In this document: one piece after another, positions 28,087 through 38,100 of the stretch
How the letters are laid out: each line of letters begins with the position of its first letter
How positions within the stretch are numbered: the first letter of the stretch is position 1
DNA from: Stentor coeruleus
Lineage: Eukaryota; Ciliophora; Heterotrichea; Heterotrichida; Stentoridae
Assembly (NCBI GenBank): GCA_001970955.1
Contig: MPUH01000519.1
Location: forward strand, 1 to 48,494
Length of the DNA stretch: 48,494 nucleotides
Reading direction: 5' to 3'
Notes under the pieces: generated by a model
What the model saw: only the letters and a program-made list of their open reading frames with translations
The model's database searches: none
What the model was told of the DNA's origin: nothing
Program-made: the position numbers and the translations under genes

Positions 28087-28839
28087 TTTTATGACGTAGG
28101 TAAGATATGGTAATGGCTATGATTTGGCCTTATTAGATTTAGTTTGATTTTAGTTTTATTAAAGGATGATGGATTGAGAAGTTTTAATAGAGTTGGGTTG
28201 AAGAGTTGGATGATGGGGAAATTTGATCAGAAAAATTGGAATAATATAGGTAGATAGGAAGATTATGAAAAGTGTTGAAGTAGGAAATTTGATGAAAATA
28301 ATTGAGGGAATTGTGTTTGGTTGTTGGGAAAAAGGTTTGCTTTGGGTTTAGGGGCTTGCTTTGTTTGATTTTGGTTTTTTTTAATGAAGCGAGATATTTT
28401 CTATTTAAGAAGGCTAAATTTTTAAATTTTGCTAGGATTCTTGAGTTGGATAATGATTTAGAGGATATTAGGCTTGTAGGGATGAAATATATAGTTTTGT
28501 ATAGGGTAGAAGATTATAAGATATATAGATTGATAGATTAGGTTTATATTTAGATGAAAGTTAATTTTAGATTGTTACTGTATGGCAAAGACTTATCTTG
28601 CTCACTTATCCCAATCTATTATTTTAAGACTTATTTACCAACAAGATTCTATTTCTCAGAACCTTCCTCGGCTAAGTCTAAATATATATTATATTAGTCA
28701 GAATTAGTTAAAAAATATAATTTACCAAAGATTCTATTTTAAGATAGAAATTCTGATAAACTCATAGGGATAGTTTTACTTGAATCTTGAAGTTATAAAT
28801 ATGCATCCTAGTAAACAAATTATGTTTAAAGAATAAATT
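28087..28839. other. Intergenic region with strongly G-rich plus strand
   Basis: From 28087 to about 28560 the plus strand is G-rich with very few C. It is the 5' flank of the minus-strand decarboxylase gene. A 79-codon open frame at 28302-28541 can only begin with TTG and has no ATG before codon 62, so I do not call it a gene, though its second half (ARILELDNDLEDIRLVG) is fairly protein-like. The rest is AT-rich. Confidence 0.5.
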
Positions 28840-30474
28840 TTAGCTATTGATAGATAAAATTTTACTATTTTCTATATAAGTTAGTAGATCGTAATAATTT
28901 AATCTCAATCTGAAATCTGGTTGAAGCATAGTTTTCAATAGATTCTTTATAAAGATATTTTCTATAAGATCAATCACTCCGAAAAGCTTTTCAGTATTTT
29001 CAAAAGAATTAAAACTATTAGGAATTTCAAATTTGAAAAATCGTAAAAATACCATACCAAGTGAAAAAATATCTGCCTTCTCTTTGTTGAAATAAGCTTT
29101 TTTGCCACCATAATCATATGCATACTGAAGTTCAGGTGCCATATACCCTAAAGATCCTCTGATTTTAAATTCTCCTTCTATTATATGTTCTGACTCCATA
29201 TCAGGGATTTCAGAAGCATCAAAGTCAATAATTTTTACATTTAAATTTCCATCTGTAAGTAAATTTTGAAGTTTAATATCACCATGATATATATGATACA
29301 TAGCCATTTCATTAAATGATTGTAAAAGTTTTGTAAAAACCGTGATAATTTGATCCTCTCTCAGTTTAATATTATTTTTTTTATATTTCTCTAAGTATTC
29401 TTTTAGGTTTTCTTCATAATAATCCATGATAATATTTACTGAATTAGTTTGATCAATAAAACTTCCATAGAACTTTATAAAGCAATTGTTGTGTGCAGAT
29501 TTGTTTGATAAAAACTCATAGATTTTTATTTCATTAGATATCTTTATGAATTTATTATATGGAATAGCGCTTTGATTTTTAAACGGAGAGTATTTTTTGA
29601 TGGCAACTTGAATTAAATTATAAGTTCCTTTGTATATTGAGATTTGACATTTGGAGGTTGGCTTAGTGAAGAAAGGCAGTGATAGATTTTCTATGTTTAA
29701 ACAGGGAATCTGATAGCCGCTATCTATATTTAATAAATTAAGACTTGTTTTAATATTCTCAATATCATCTAAAACACTTGGATCTATTTCTTTAAACTTT
29801 TCAAGCATATCCACAATGCATTTTAAACAAGATATCTTTTTACACTTATCTTCATAGCACAAATTACAACAAGCCTCACACCCTTTTCTCAAATAATCCA
29901 AAATATAATCATCCACAGTCACAATCATGCTTCTAACTTTAAATTTGTCTACACTTTTCCACTTATCTAAACATGATAACAATAATATTATATCATCACT
30001 CGAAGCATCTCCAATAATTTTCTCAATTATTTCCATAGCTTTAATACCAAAAAGTTCACTTGCTTCAAATACCCAATTTGAGTTATAATCTTTCAAAATT
30101 TTTACCCCGCTTTCATGCCATTCTATTATTTCTTCAAGGGTTTTGGCGTACTTTATTTTTTTTATTAATATGTTATTGCATGCTAATTCAATATAAGTTT
30201 CGAAATCATTATAATAATTTAGTATATCCAGTGCATATTGGAGAATTTTGCTGTATTTCGAACTTTTATAACTATTTATTTCTAGTATTGATAGCGCAAT
30301 AGCTTTTGGAATAAGAATGCCAATATTACTATCATCTAATTTAGAAATAGTTTCCAAAATTAGGTCTAGGCTTATTTCTCTCCATTGATTAATATCATTG
30401 TCTTCAGCGTTAAATAATAGCTTTAACTTGGGAATTATGTATTTGTTGACTATTTGATTTGGATCGATTTCCAT
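28840..30474 (-). CDS. Divergent protein kinase with helical N-terminal domain
   Basis: A 544-residue protein. Residues 1-260 are helical with no recognised domain and carry a Cys cluster (C199, C202, C203, C206, C211, C216, C219) that could bind zinc. The kinase domain covers about 266-540. The Gly-rich loop is degenerate (SKCQISIYKG), but VAIK gives Lys293. The catalytic loop reads HGDIKLQN (397-404), so Arg of HRD is Gly while Asp399 and Asn404 remain. DFG is DFD (417-419), keeping the metal-binding Asp. APE is intact at 446-448. The Asp/Lys/Asn set suggests an active kinase that needs no activation-loop phosphorylation (non-RD). The family is not one I can name and may be a ciliate-specific group. 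ATG to TAA. Confidence 0.85.
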   Translation of the reverse strand: MEIDPNQIVNKYIIPKLKLLFNAEDNDINQWREISLDLILETISKLDDSNIGILIPKAIALSILEINSYKSSKYSKILQYALDILNYYNDFETYIELACNNILIKKIKYAKTLEEIIEWHESGVKILKDYNSNWVFEASELFGIKAMEIIEKIIGDASSDDIILLLSCLDKWKSVDKFKVRSMIVTVDDYILDYLRKGCEACCNLCYEDKCKKISCLKCIVDMLEKFKEIDPSVLDDIENIKTSLNLLNIDSGYQIPCLNIENLSLPFFTKPTSKCQISIYKGTYNLIQVAIKKYSPFKNQSAIPYNKFIKISNEIKIYEFLSNKSAHNNCFIKFYGSFIDQTNSVNIIMDYYEENLKEYLEKYKKNNIKLREDQIITVFTKLLQSFNEMAMYHIYHGDIKLQNLLTDGNLNVKIIDFDASEIPDMESEHIIEGEFKIRGSLGYMAPELQYAYDYGGKKAYFNKEKADIFSLGMVFLRFFKFEIPNSFNSFENTEKLFGVIDLIENIFIKNLLKTMLQPDFRLRLNYYDLLTYIENSKILSINS

Positions 30475-30837
30475 TTGATAAAAGTTTATAATGGAATATT
30501 TAGTATATATTTTTTACTTGATAAAAGATATGATAATGTATATTTAAAAGGCAAGTTTATTTGTAAAAACTGTTGATGAAATTATTGATTATAGGTACAT
30601 AAAGTAAAATTACTAAATTCTAATGTATTCTTTATTAATAGAATAAAAATTTTAAGTAGTTTTATATTAGTATTAAATTTCTTAAAGTATACACTTATAA
30701 GCACTTCTTTAATAATCTTATATATGGAAGTTGTGTAAATTAAATAATAATTTAATAAGAATATAAATATACCTTTCATATCACTGTATATTTTACAAGT
30801 ATTTTATATAATCATCATTATCATATTAAAAAAAATA
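30475..30837. other. Divergent AT-rich promoter region
   Basis: These 363 very AT-rich bases separate the divergent kinase and zinc/coiled-coil genes. No gene or repeat is seen. TATAA occurs about 13 bases before the kinase start. Confidence 0.55.
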
Positions 30838-32179
30838 ATGTCTACCTGCAAAACCATCTGTCTTGAGCCAGAATGCAAAGGTAATGTAGAATATTATGTC
30901 TTTCATTGCCCATATCATGGGTTTTGCAAATTACATTTCCTACAGTCTCAGCGCTTTAAAAGAATATATACATGTGATACATGTTTTTCACAAGTAGAGT
31001 CCTGTGACTATCTAGGAATTCCAAACAAAATTCAAGTACCTTATAAAAAAAGAGCAAGATTTCCTACAGTAGTTATAAAAACAGAAAAGACTTTTGGCGA
31101 AAATTTTAAACAACGAAAAGAAAGAATAAATAGCCTTATAGATCTTTTAAAAACCAAACAAAGTGAAGATCTCGAAAATTATGAAAATGAAAAAGATTTG
31201 GGAAATAAAGAAGGCCTTGGACAAATAAATGAAGTTACATCTAAGATAGAAATGGGACTTAAAGATAGTGAGAATGAAGAAAACAAAACTGATACATATT
31301 CTCAATTATCTTTTGAAATCAAAAGCCAAGCTTCGGATTATTTGCAAAACAATCTCAAACGAAAAATCTCACCTAAGCCATCACTTTCTAAACCTCTTAA
31401 ACCAGATATGGGTAAACAAAATATTAAAATTTCAAAAAGTACAAGTCCTAAAAATCTTGAAAAAGTTCTTACTTCTAAAAATCCAACTGTTATTTCTCCA
31501 CAGCCTTCAACACGGAAAAAAAAACTAAAAAAAGCTGTGACAATAACGAAAGATTTTGAACAGCCAAATAAAATAGTAAAAAAAAATACTTTTAACCAAA
31601 TAAAAAATGCTATTTCGTCAGATAAAAATTTAAAGCATGCGACAGATGAAGAAAAATTATTAGTTTCAAAAAAATCACTTAAAGAATTGGATTTAGAAAA
31701 TAAAGAGAAGGATTTACACTATAAAAAATCATGTGAAAAATGTTAAGGAAAANCTTAAAGAATTGGATTTAGAAAATAAAGAGAAGGATTTACACTATAA
31801 AAAATCATGTGAAAAATTGCAGACTGATAATAAAACACTAAAAATCAATGCAGATTTGATTCAAACTGAAAACGATAGGAACTGGCAAGAAGAAAAAAAC
31901 TTAATGCAAAATCAAATTGATAATTTACATAAGCTTCTTAAGAATACAATACCTAAAGATAGTATAAAAGAATATCATGCTGAAAAACAAGAACTTGTAA
32001 AAACCATACAAGAAATGGATTTGCTTTTACAACAAAGGAAAAATGAAGAAGAAGAAAAATCAGAAAAATATCATAAACTAGATGAAATTAACAGTAGGCT
32101 AGTTCGAGAAAATAATGAACTGAAAAAACAGATAGAAATATTATTAAATATTAACAAAGAGAAGCATATATTGGCTTAG
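30838..32179 (+). CDS. Cys/His zinc-like domain plus coiled-coil protein (assembly seam inside)
   Basis: Two overlapping open frames are one gene split by a duplicated contig end (N at 31753, period 76). Reading a single copy joins 30838-31677 to 31754-32179 and gives 421 residues. The N-terminus has possible zinc ligands C4, C8, C13, C24, H27, C30, H33, C46 and C49, spaced like a B-box or small treble-clef. Residues about 75-270 are Lys/Ser-rich and probably disordered, with repeated SPK/SPQ sites. Residues about 275-415 are a coiled coil ending EIEILLNINKEKH-like. It is convergent with the three minus-strand coiled-coil genes that follow. No family is recognised; TRIM-like architecture without a RING is the nearest comparison. 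Confidence 0.75.
31678..31830. repeat. Assembly seam 4: direct duplication around N at 31753
   Basis: The segment CTTAAAGAATTGG... (31678-31740) recurs at 31754-31816 with period 76. The end of the first copy (31739-31752) differs from the second, as expected from a low-quality contig end. The shift breaks the reading frame of the zinc/coiled-coil gene. Confidence 0.85.
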
Positions 32180-32338
32180 ATTATCAAACTAACTAATAGT
32201 TTAGCTATTAATTAAAATTATGTCTTCCTATAATAATTAATAATAATCAGCCTTTCTATTAAATCATAAAATAAGTGCTATTCATAAATTATCTTAACTT
32301 TTAATAATAGTCATAGAGCAATTTAATCTATCTAATTT

Positions 32339-35038
32339 TCAAACAATCTCCATTCTAGAATCTTCAATATTTTCATTAGCTTTTATCAAGTCATTTTGAT
32401 AAATAATTTTAAGTTTTTCTATTTCAACATTTTTACAATTAATCTCTCCTTGCAATTTTTCATGTTTTTGTTTCATCTCAAGAATTTCTAAGCATTTTAT
32501 TTCAAGATCCTTATTATATGCTAGATTATTTTTTCTCAGACTATCGACCTCTAATTTAAAATACCTAAGCGAGTCTTCAATAGCATTTTTTTCACTAATC
32601 TCATTATTTAAATTTTCTTGTAATTTTTTCATTTCTTGATTAATCTTTATAATTTCTTTATTTTTTTCTTCTAAAGTTTTTTCATAATTTATGTTTTCAG
32701 TATTTGCTAGAGTATCAGAAACTTCATTTTTTTTCTCAACAATTTTGGATTGTTTTTCTAACTCTTGTATTTGTTTTTTATAGATTTCAATTTGCTCATT
32801 TAGACTTGTTAGAAGGGAGTTTTTTGATTGAATTTCATTTAAATGATAATCTATTATTTTTTTGAAATATGAGTTATTTGCGAGATAGGATGGTAAAGAT
32901 GGGGATAATTTTATAAGGTTTACTAAGTGTTCTTTGATAGGATTTTCTGTTATAAAAAACTCTTCTATTTTTTTTGAAAGGGCTGATTCAAGTTCTAATA
33001 TTTGTATTTCTGCACCTTTGACAATATGCTTAAGTGCTTTTAGTTCTTCACGAATATTAACATCAGAATCTTTTCTTATTTTATAACTTTTCTCCATCTC
33101 TACTTCATAATCTTTCTTAGCCTGCAGCATTTCTAAATCATGCTCAGCTTTAATTTTTTCTCTCTCATTCATAATCTTCTCTAAATCCATAAAATAAGCA
33201 TCCCTCTCCTTAGCTAAATTATGAGTTTTAGCTTTTAAACCCTCTATTTCCTCTTTTTGCCTCACAATAATACTCTGCAACTCGACAATTTTTTTATTAA
33301 GAATCTCAATATCCTCATCTTTTCCACAACCTTCCGCTTCTTTTCTAACCCTCTCCAATTCTTCACTATTCAACTTTTCTTCTTCCTTTTTTTCAATAGC
33401 TTTTCCTTTCTCTCTTTCTTTAACATTCTCCATCTCTCTCTGTATTTCTTTATATCTTTTAATTTTCCCTTGTAGTCTCAAATTTTCATCTACAAGTTTT
33501 TTATGTTCATTTTTCATCTTAAACAACTGTTCATTAATTGACCTTCCAATTGTATTTGATTTATCCAAAGCACATTTAAGTGAATCACATTTCCTTGTTT
33601 GATTAACAAGTTCAAGTAATTTTTCATCTAATTTTTTCGATACTTCATCTAATTCTAATATTAATTCATGGTTCCTCAAAGCCAAAGTTTCTTTCTCATC
33701 AGAAAGTTTTGACTTAGTCCTATCATGATGCCCAACCAAATCTTTTTCTCTTTTATATGATTGTTCTATTAATATCTGTTTTTCTTTACGTAAATCTTCA
33801 ATAATTCCTTCATATGCTTTTTCTTTTTCATTTTGCCCTTCTCTTTCTCTTAGAATTTCAGCGAACCTTTTTTTTATGCTAAGATTTTCCCCAAGTATTC
33901 CTGCATAATTATCTGCTGCAAAGTCTAAAATGTATCCAAGACTATTTTTTATTGCAGATATTGAGTTTATTTGTGGATTATTGATATCTGAAGTTTTTGA
34001 TATAAATTGGTCTTTAAGATGAGGGAAAATCCATTCTTGAGTAAGGAGGACTTCTCTGAGGATTGCTATTTTTAATTCGAATTCTTTGAGGATTTTCTCG
34101 TTGAGTTCAGAATTTTTCTTTTCTTCTTGGCGCTTTTTTTCTAGGTCCTGGCATTTCCATTCTAGGTTTTTGGTTTGATTACGGGCATTTTCAAGCTTTT
34201 GGTAAGTTGAAGTTCGGATTTCTTCGTTTTCATTACGGAGCTTTTCGTTTTCTTGATAAATTTTATTTAGAAGAATCCTTAGCTCCTCTGCTGGCAAATC
34301 TTGAACTGTGTTTTTGTTGAAAATCTGGTAAAAGGCTGAGTCTTCTTTGCTTGCCCGACGGTCTTTGCTGGAGCTCTGGTAGTCTGACTTCATTTGTTGG
34401 TGCTTTTGTCCTGAGTCTAGTAGTTTTTCTTCTAAAATTCTTATATTCTGTTTCAGCCTAATATTCTCAGTCTGCAGACTATGCATATTACTATCCGGCA
34501 CCTGATAATAATTAATCGAAGTACTTGGACTTGCAGGTCCAGATCCATAAAATTCAAAATCTTTATTCTCATCCCTATCACCCAATATATTTTTCTTACC
34601 ACTTTGTTCCAAAAAAGCATGTTTATTCAACTCACTTTGTATTTCATTTCTTAATACCTTTACAGTATTTTTTTCTCTAACCGGGCTTGATTTAATTTCA
34701 TAAGCTAGCCGCTCTTTATTAAGAATTTTAGACTCTGAGTTCATCTGACCCTTTTCAAAAATTTGAAGGCTTTTAGAAACTAGCATTGGCTTTATACCTG
34801 AACCTTCATATGCTGTAGAAGCTTCTGAGGGTCGATAAACTTTCTGGCCATAAAGTTCTGAAGCTTTTCTCCTAGCAGAAAGTGATGTGTATGCTGCTGG
34901 GCTTGAGTCTTGATACTTTTGCAAGGTTGATAAAGGTGAATAATATTTGCTTTCTTGAACTAAAGATAATCTTCTTTCTGGAGATTTACTATAGGTATTG
35001 TCTACCTGTACTGAATCTTGTCTGTACCATAGTTGCAT
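32339..35038 (-). CDS. Long coiled-coil protein (899 residues)
   Basis: The first 185 residues are Ser/Tyr-rich and probably disordered, with many SP sites (YSKSPERR, KYYSPLS, SSPVREK, ASPSTS). From about 186 to the end it is almost all coiled coil, with a short gap near 355-400 (DINNPQINSISAIKNSLGYIL) and another near 700-730 (PSLPSYLANNSYFKKII). No motor, kinase or membrane domain is present. It is the first of three minus-strand coiled-coil genes in tandem, 86 bases downstream of the 1879-residue gene. The stop is TGA, evidence that TGA is a stop in this genome. A centrosomal, cortical-fibre or Golgi tether role is possible; the sequence does not decide. Confidence 0.8.
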   Translation of the reverse strand: MQLWYRQDSVQVDNTYSKSPERRLSLVQESKYYSPLSTLQKYQDSSPAAYTSLSARRKASELYGQKVYRPSEASTAYEGSGIKPMLVSKSLQIFEKGQMNSESKILNKERLAYEIKSSPVREKNTVKVLRNEIQSELNKHAFLEQSGKKNILGDRDENKDFEFYGSGPASPSTSINYYQVPDSNMHSLQTENIRLKQNIRILEEKLLDSGQKHQQMKSDYQSSSKDRRASKEDSAFYQIFNKNTVQDLPAEELRILLNKIYQENEKLRNENEEIRTSTYQKLENARNQTKNLEWKCQDLEKKRQEEKKNSELNEKILKEFELKIAILREVLLTQEWIFPHLKDQFISKTSDINNPQINSISAIKNSLGYILDFAADNYAGILGENLSIKKRFAEILREREGQNEKEKAYEGIIEDLRKEKQILIEQSYKREKDLVGHHDRTKSKLSDEKETLALRNHELILELDEVSKKLDEKLLELVNQTRKCDSLKCALDKSNTIGRSINEQLFKMKNEHKKLVDENLRLQGKIKRYKEIQREMENVKEREKGKAIEKKEEEKLNSEELERVRKEAEGCGKDEDIEILNKKIVELQSIIVRQKEEIEGLKAKTHNLAKERDAYFMDLEKIMNEREKIKAEHDLEMLQAKKDYEVEMEKSYKIRKDSDVNIREELKALKHIVKGAEIQILELESALSKKIEEFFITENPIKEHLVNLIKLSPSLPSYLANNSYFKKIIDYHLNEIQSKNSLLTSLNEQIEIYKKQIQELEKQSKIVEKKNEVSDTLANTENINYEKTLEEKNKEIIKINQEMKKLQENLNNEISEKNAIEDSLRYFKLEVDSLRKNNLAYNKDLEIKCLEILEMKQKHEKLQGEINCKNVEIEKLKIIYQNDLIKANENIEDSRMEIV

Positions 35039-35124
35039 TTTTATTATACGAAAATCGTTAAGATATGAAAAATGCGCTTTTAAATTTATTTCTCTTTAAA
35101 TGATTTATTAGAAAGTTTTTAAGG

Positions 35125-38100
35125 TTAACTGTTTTTTAAAGCTCTAACTAGGTTTTTGAGTTCTTTGTTTTCTATTGTGAGTTTGTTAATAAGTGCTTTA
35201 AGTTCATCAAGTTTAGCATTTTGGAACTCTTGAGATTGGCTACTGATTCTTTCCAGATCTAAAGTTTTTGTATTTAGTTCATGGGAGAGGTAGATATTTT
35301 CTTGTTTGAGTTCTTCTAATTGATGTTTTAATGGTTCAAGGATTTGATTCACGTTTGGAGTTATTTGATTTCTAAGACGCTTAATTTCTTCTTCTTGAAG
35401 TGCTAATTCATTAGATTTTTGTAATTTTATATCTTCGTATTCTTTTTGGACTCTTATGAGTTGGTTGTTAAGTTCACGATTTTGAACTGCTATTTTACTA
35501 TTGTTTTCTTGGAATTGCTTGATATTGTTTTTTAAGTTTGAAATTTCCATTTCATATTGATTAATAATTTCTGAATAAGATTGACCTACCATTTCTGGTA
35601 AGTCTTGATTACTCTTCAAAATTAGTAATTCTTTTTTTAGACTTTCATTTTCTTCATTTAGTTTTTTGTTTTCAGAGGAAATATTATTAGCATTTTCTTT
35701 TGATACAGTAAGTTCCTTGTTTAAATTATTGTAAGCGTTATAATAATCAGTAATTTGTGAACGAATTTTTGTATTTTCTTCTGTATAATAATGTTCAAGA
35801 GCTCTGGATTTTCCTTCAAATTCTTTTTCGATTCTTTGTAAAGTATTTTTTAATGAATTATTTTCATGATGAAGATCTTGAAGAGCTTTTGATTTTTCAT
35901 TTAGTTCTTTTTCGAGTCCTTGCAAAGTATTTTTTAGTGAAGTATTTTCTTGATGAAGATCTTGAAGTGCTTTTGATTTGTCATTTAGTCCTTTTCCGAT
36001 TCCTTGTAAATTATTTTTTAGTGAACTATTTTCTTGATGAAGATCTTGAAGAGCTTTTGATTTTTCATTTACTTCTTTTTCGATCCCTTGTAAAGTATTT
36101 TTTAATGAACTATTTTCTTGATGAAGAGCTTTTGATTTGTCATTTATTTCTTTTTCGATTCTTTGTAAATTATTTTTTAGTGAGCCATTTTCTTGATGAA
36201 GATCTTGAAGAGCTTTTAATTTTTCATTTAGTTCTTTTTCGATTCCTTGCAAATTATTTTTTAGTGAACTATTTTCTTGATTAAGATTTTGTAGAGCTTT
36301 TGATTTGTCATTTAGTTCTTTTTCAAGTCCTTGCAAATTATTTTTTAGAGAACTATTTTCATGGTGAAAATCTTGGAGTGAGTTTGATTTATCGCTTAGT
36401 TCTTTTTCAACTCCTTGTAAAATATTTTTTAATATATCTTTTTCTTGCTGCAGATTTTGAAAATCTCTTAATTTTTCATTAAGTTCTTTTTCAATTCTGG
36501 ATGATTGATTTTTTAATGAATTATTATTTTGTTGCAAATTTTGAAGAGACTTAGATTTATCTTCAGATTCTTTTTTAATTTCTTTAAATTGAATCATTAG
36601 TATATTATATTCTTGCTTCAAGTCATCAAATGCTTTTGAAATTTTTTCCCTCTCAGAAACTATATCCTGAGTTCTCTCAATTTCAGACTTTTGCATAATG
36701 ACTGAATTTTCAAAGTTATCTTTCAAGGTTTTCTTTTCATTTTCAAGTAATTTAATTTTATCATGTAACTCACTGTTACTTGATTTCAGCGTATTCTCCA
36801 ATATATTAGCTTTTTCTAGTTCAATATTTAATTGATGAGACTTTAGTTGAAGTTGTTGCAATTCACTTTTGTAATTTACATGGAGTTTTTCCTTTTCTTC
36901 TTCACAACTTATGCTTTTGCTTTTAAGTTTTTCTATTTCATTTTTCATATTTTCCTTTTCTTCTTCATAGCTTAAGTTTTTGCTTTTAAGTTTTTCTATT
37001 TCATTTTGCATATCTTTCTTAAGACTCATATTTTCTGATTCAATATTCTCCTTATCTTTTTGAATGAGTTTATATTCACCATCTAAAACATTGTACTGAG
37101 TAACAAGATTTTTGCATTCTTTTTGTTGTTTATCAAACTCGATCTGTAATAATTTTATTTGTTTATCTTTATCAATATTATCATTCTTCAAACTTTCCAA
37201 GGCATGTTCAAACTCTTCTTTTTTATCTTCAAATTCATTGTAGATAATCATTGGGTGGTCTGATTTTTCATCATTTTTCGCTATTATAAAATCATCTTTA
37301 TCTTTTTCTTGATTTTTAATAATTTCAGCAAACTTATTTTCTTCTACATGCAATTTATCTTTTAATTCATTGATATGCATATTAGCATCTTCTAAATCTG
37401 CTTGCAATTTAGATATATTTTTTAAGTTTTTGTCAATTTCACTAGATTTTTGGTTTTTAATATCATTAATAATTTGCTCAAAATTTTTGATTTCTAGCTC
37501 TTTGTTATCTAGTTTTTCCGATAAAATTTTTATTTTATTATTGGCCCTTTCAGAATTTTCTTTTTCACGATTTTCATAAAGGCTTATTGAATTATTCATT
37601 TCATCAATCAACGAATAATTTTTTTGAATTTCTTTATTTAAGTTTTCATTTAGGTTCATTATATTTTCATAAGCCTTCTCAAGGTCTTGATATTTTATTT
37701 GATATTCAATTTTAAGTTTATCAAATTTTTCCAACTCTTCACATAGCCTTTTGTTTTCATTTTCATATATTTGTGATGATGTTTTCATTTTATTTAGTTC
37801 TTCTTGTAATTTAAAATTTTTATCATTCAAATTGTCTAGCATTTCTTTAAAACCTTTTTCTAGGTTGTTTTCCCTTGTTTTTTCCTCATCTTCTTGATCT
37901 GAAACTGGTAAATAAGCAGTGACTTCTTGAATATGAGGATTAGAGCTATGCATATTTTCAATTTCTTTATCTTTGATTTCGCATAGTTTTTCAAGGTGAT
38001 TTTTTTCATTTATTAATTTTATTTCAGTCTCATTTTTGCATATAATTTCTTGCTCTAAAAATGAAATCTGGTTTTTTAAATCATCAATAGCTTTATAATT

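Noticed and set aside
28302..28541. 79-codon plus-strand frame between decarboxylase and kinase
   Set aside because: It has no upstream ATG (first codon TTG), sits in a G-skewed flank, and no 15-nt intron links it to an upstream exon.
35757..36482. Long open frames on the plus strand antisense to the 84-bp repeat
   Set aside because: They repeat every 84 bp because the true minus-strand coding repeat does; the Phe/Leu-rich product is a shadow of Lys/Glu/Asn codons.
35799..36629. CRISPR-like array
   Set aside because: The repeats have no unique spacers and are in-frame coding units of a coiled coil in a eukaryotic genome.
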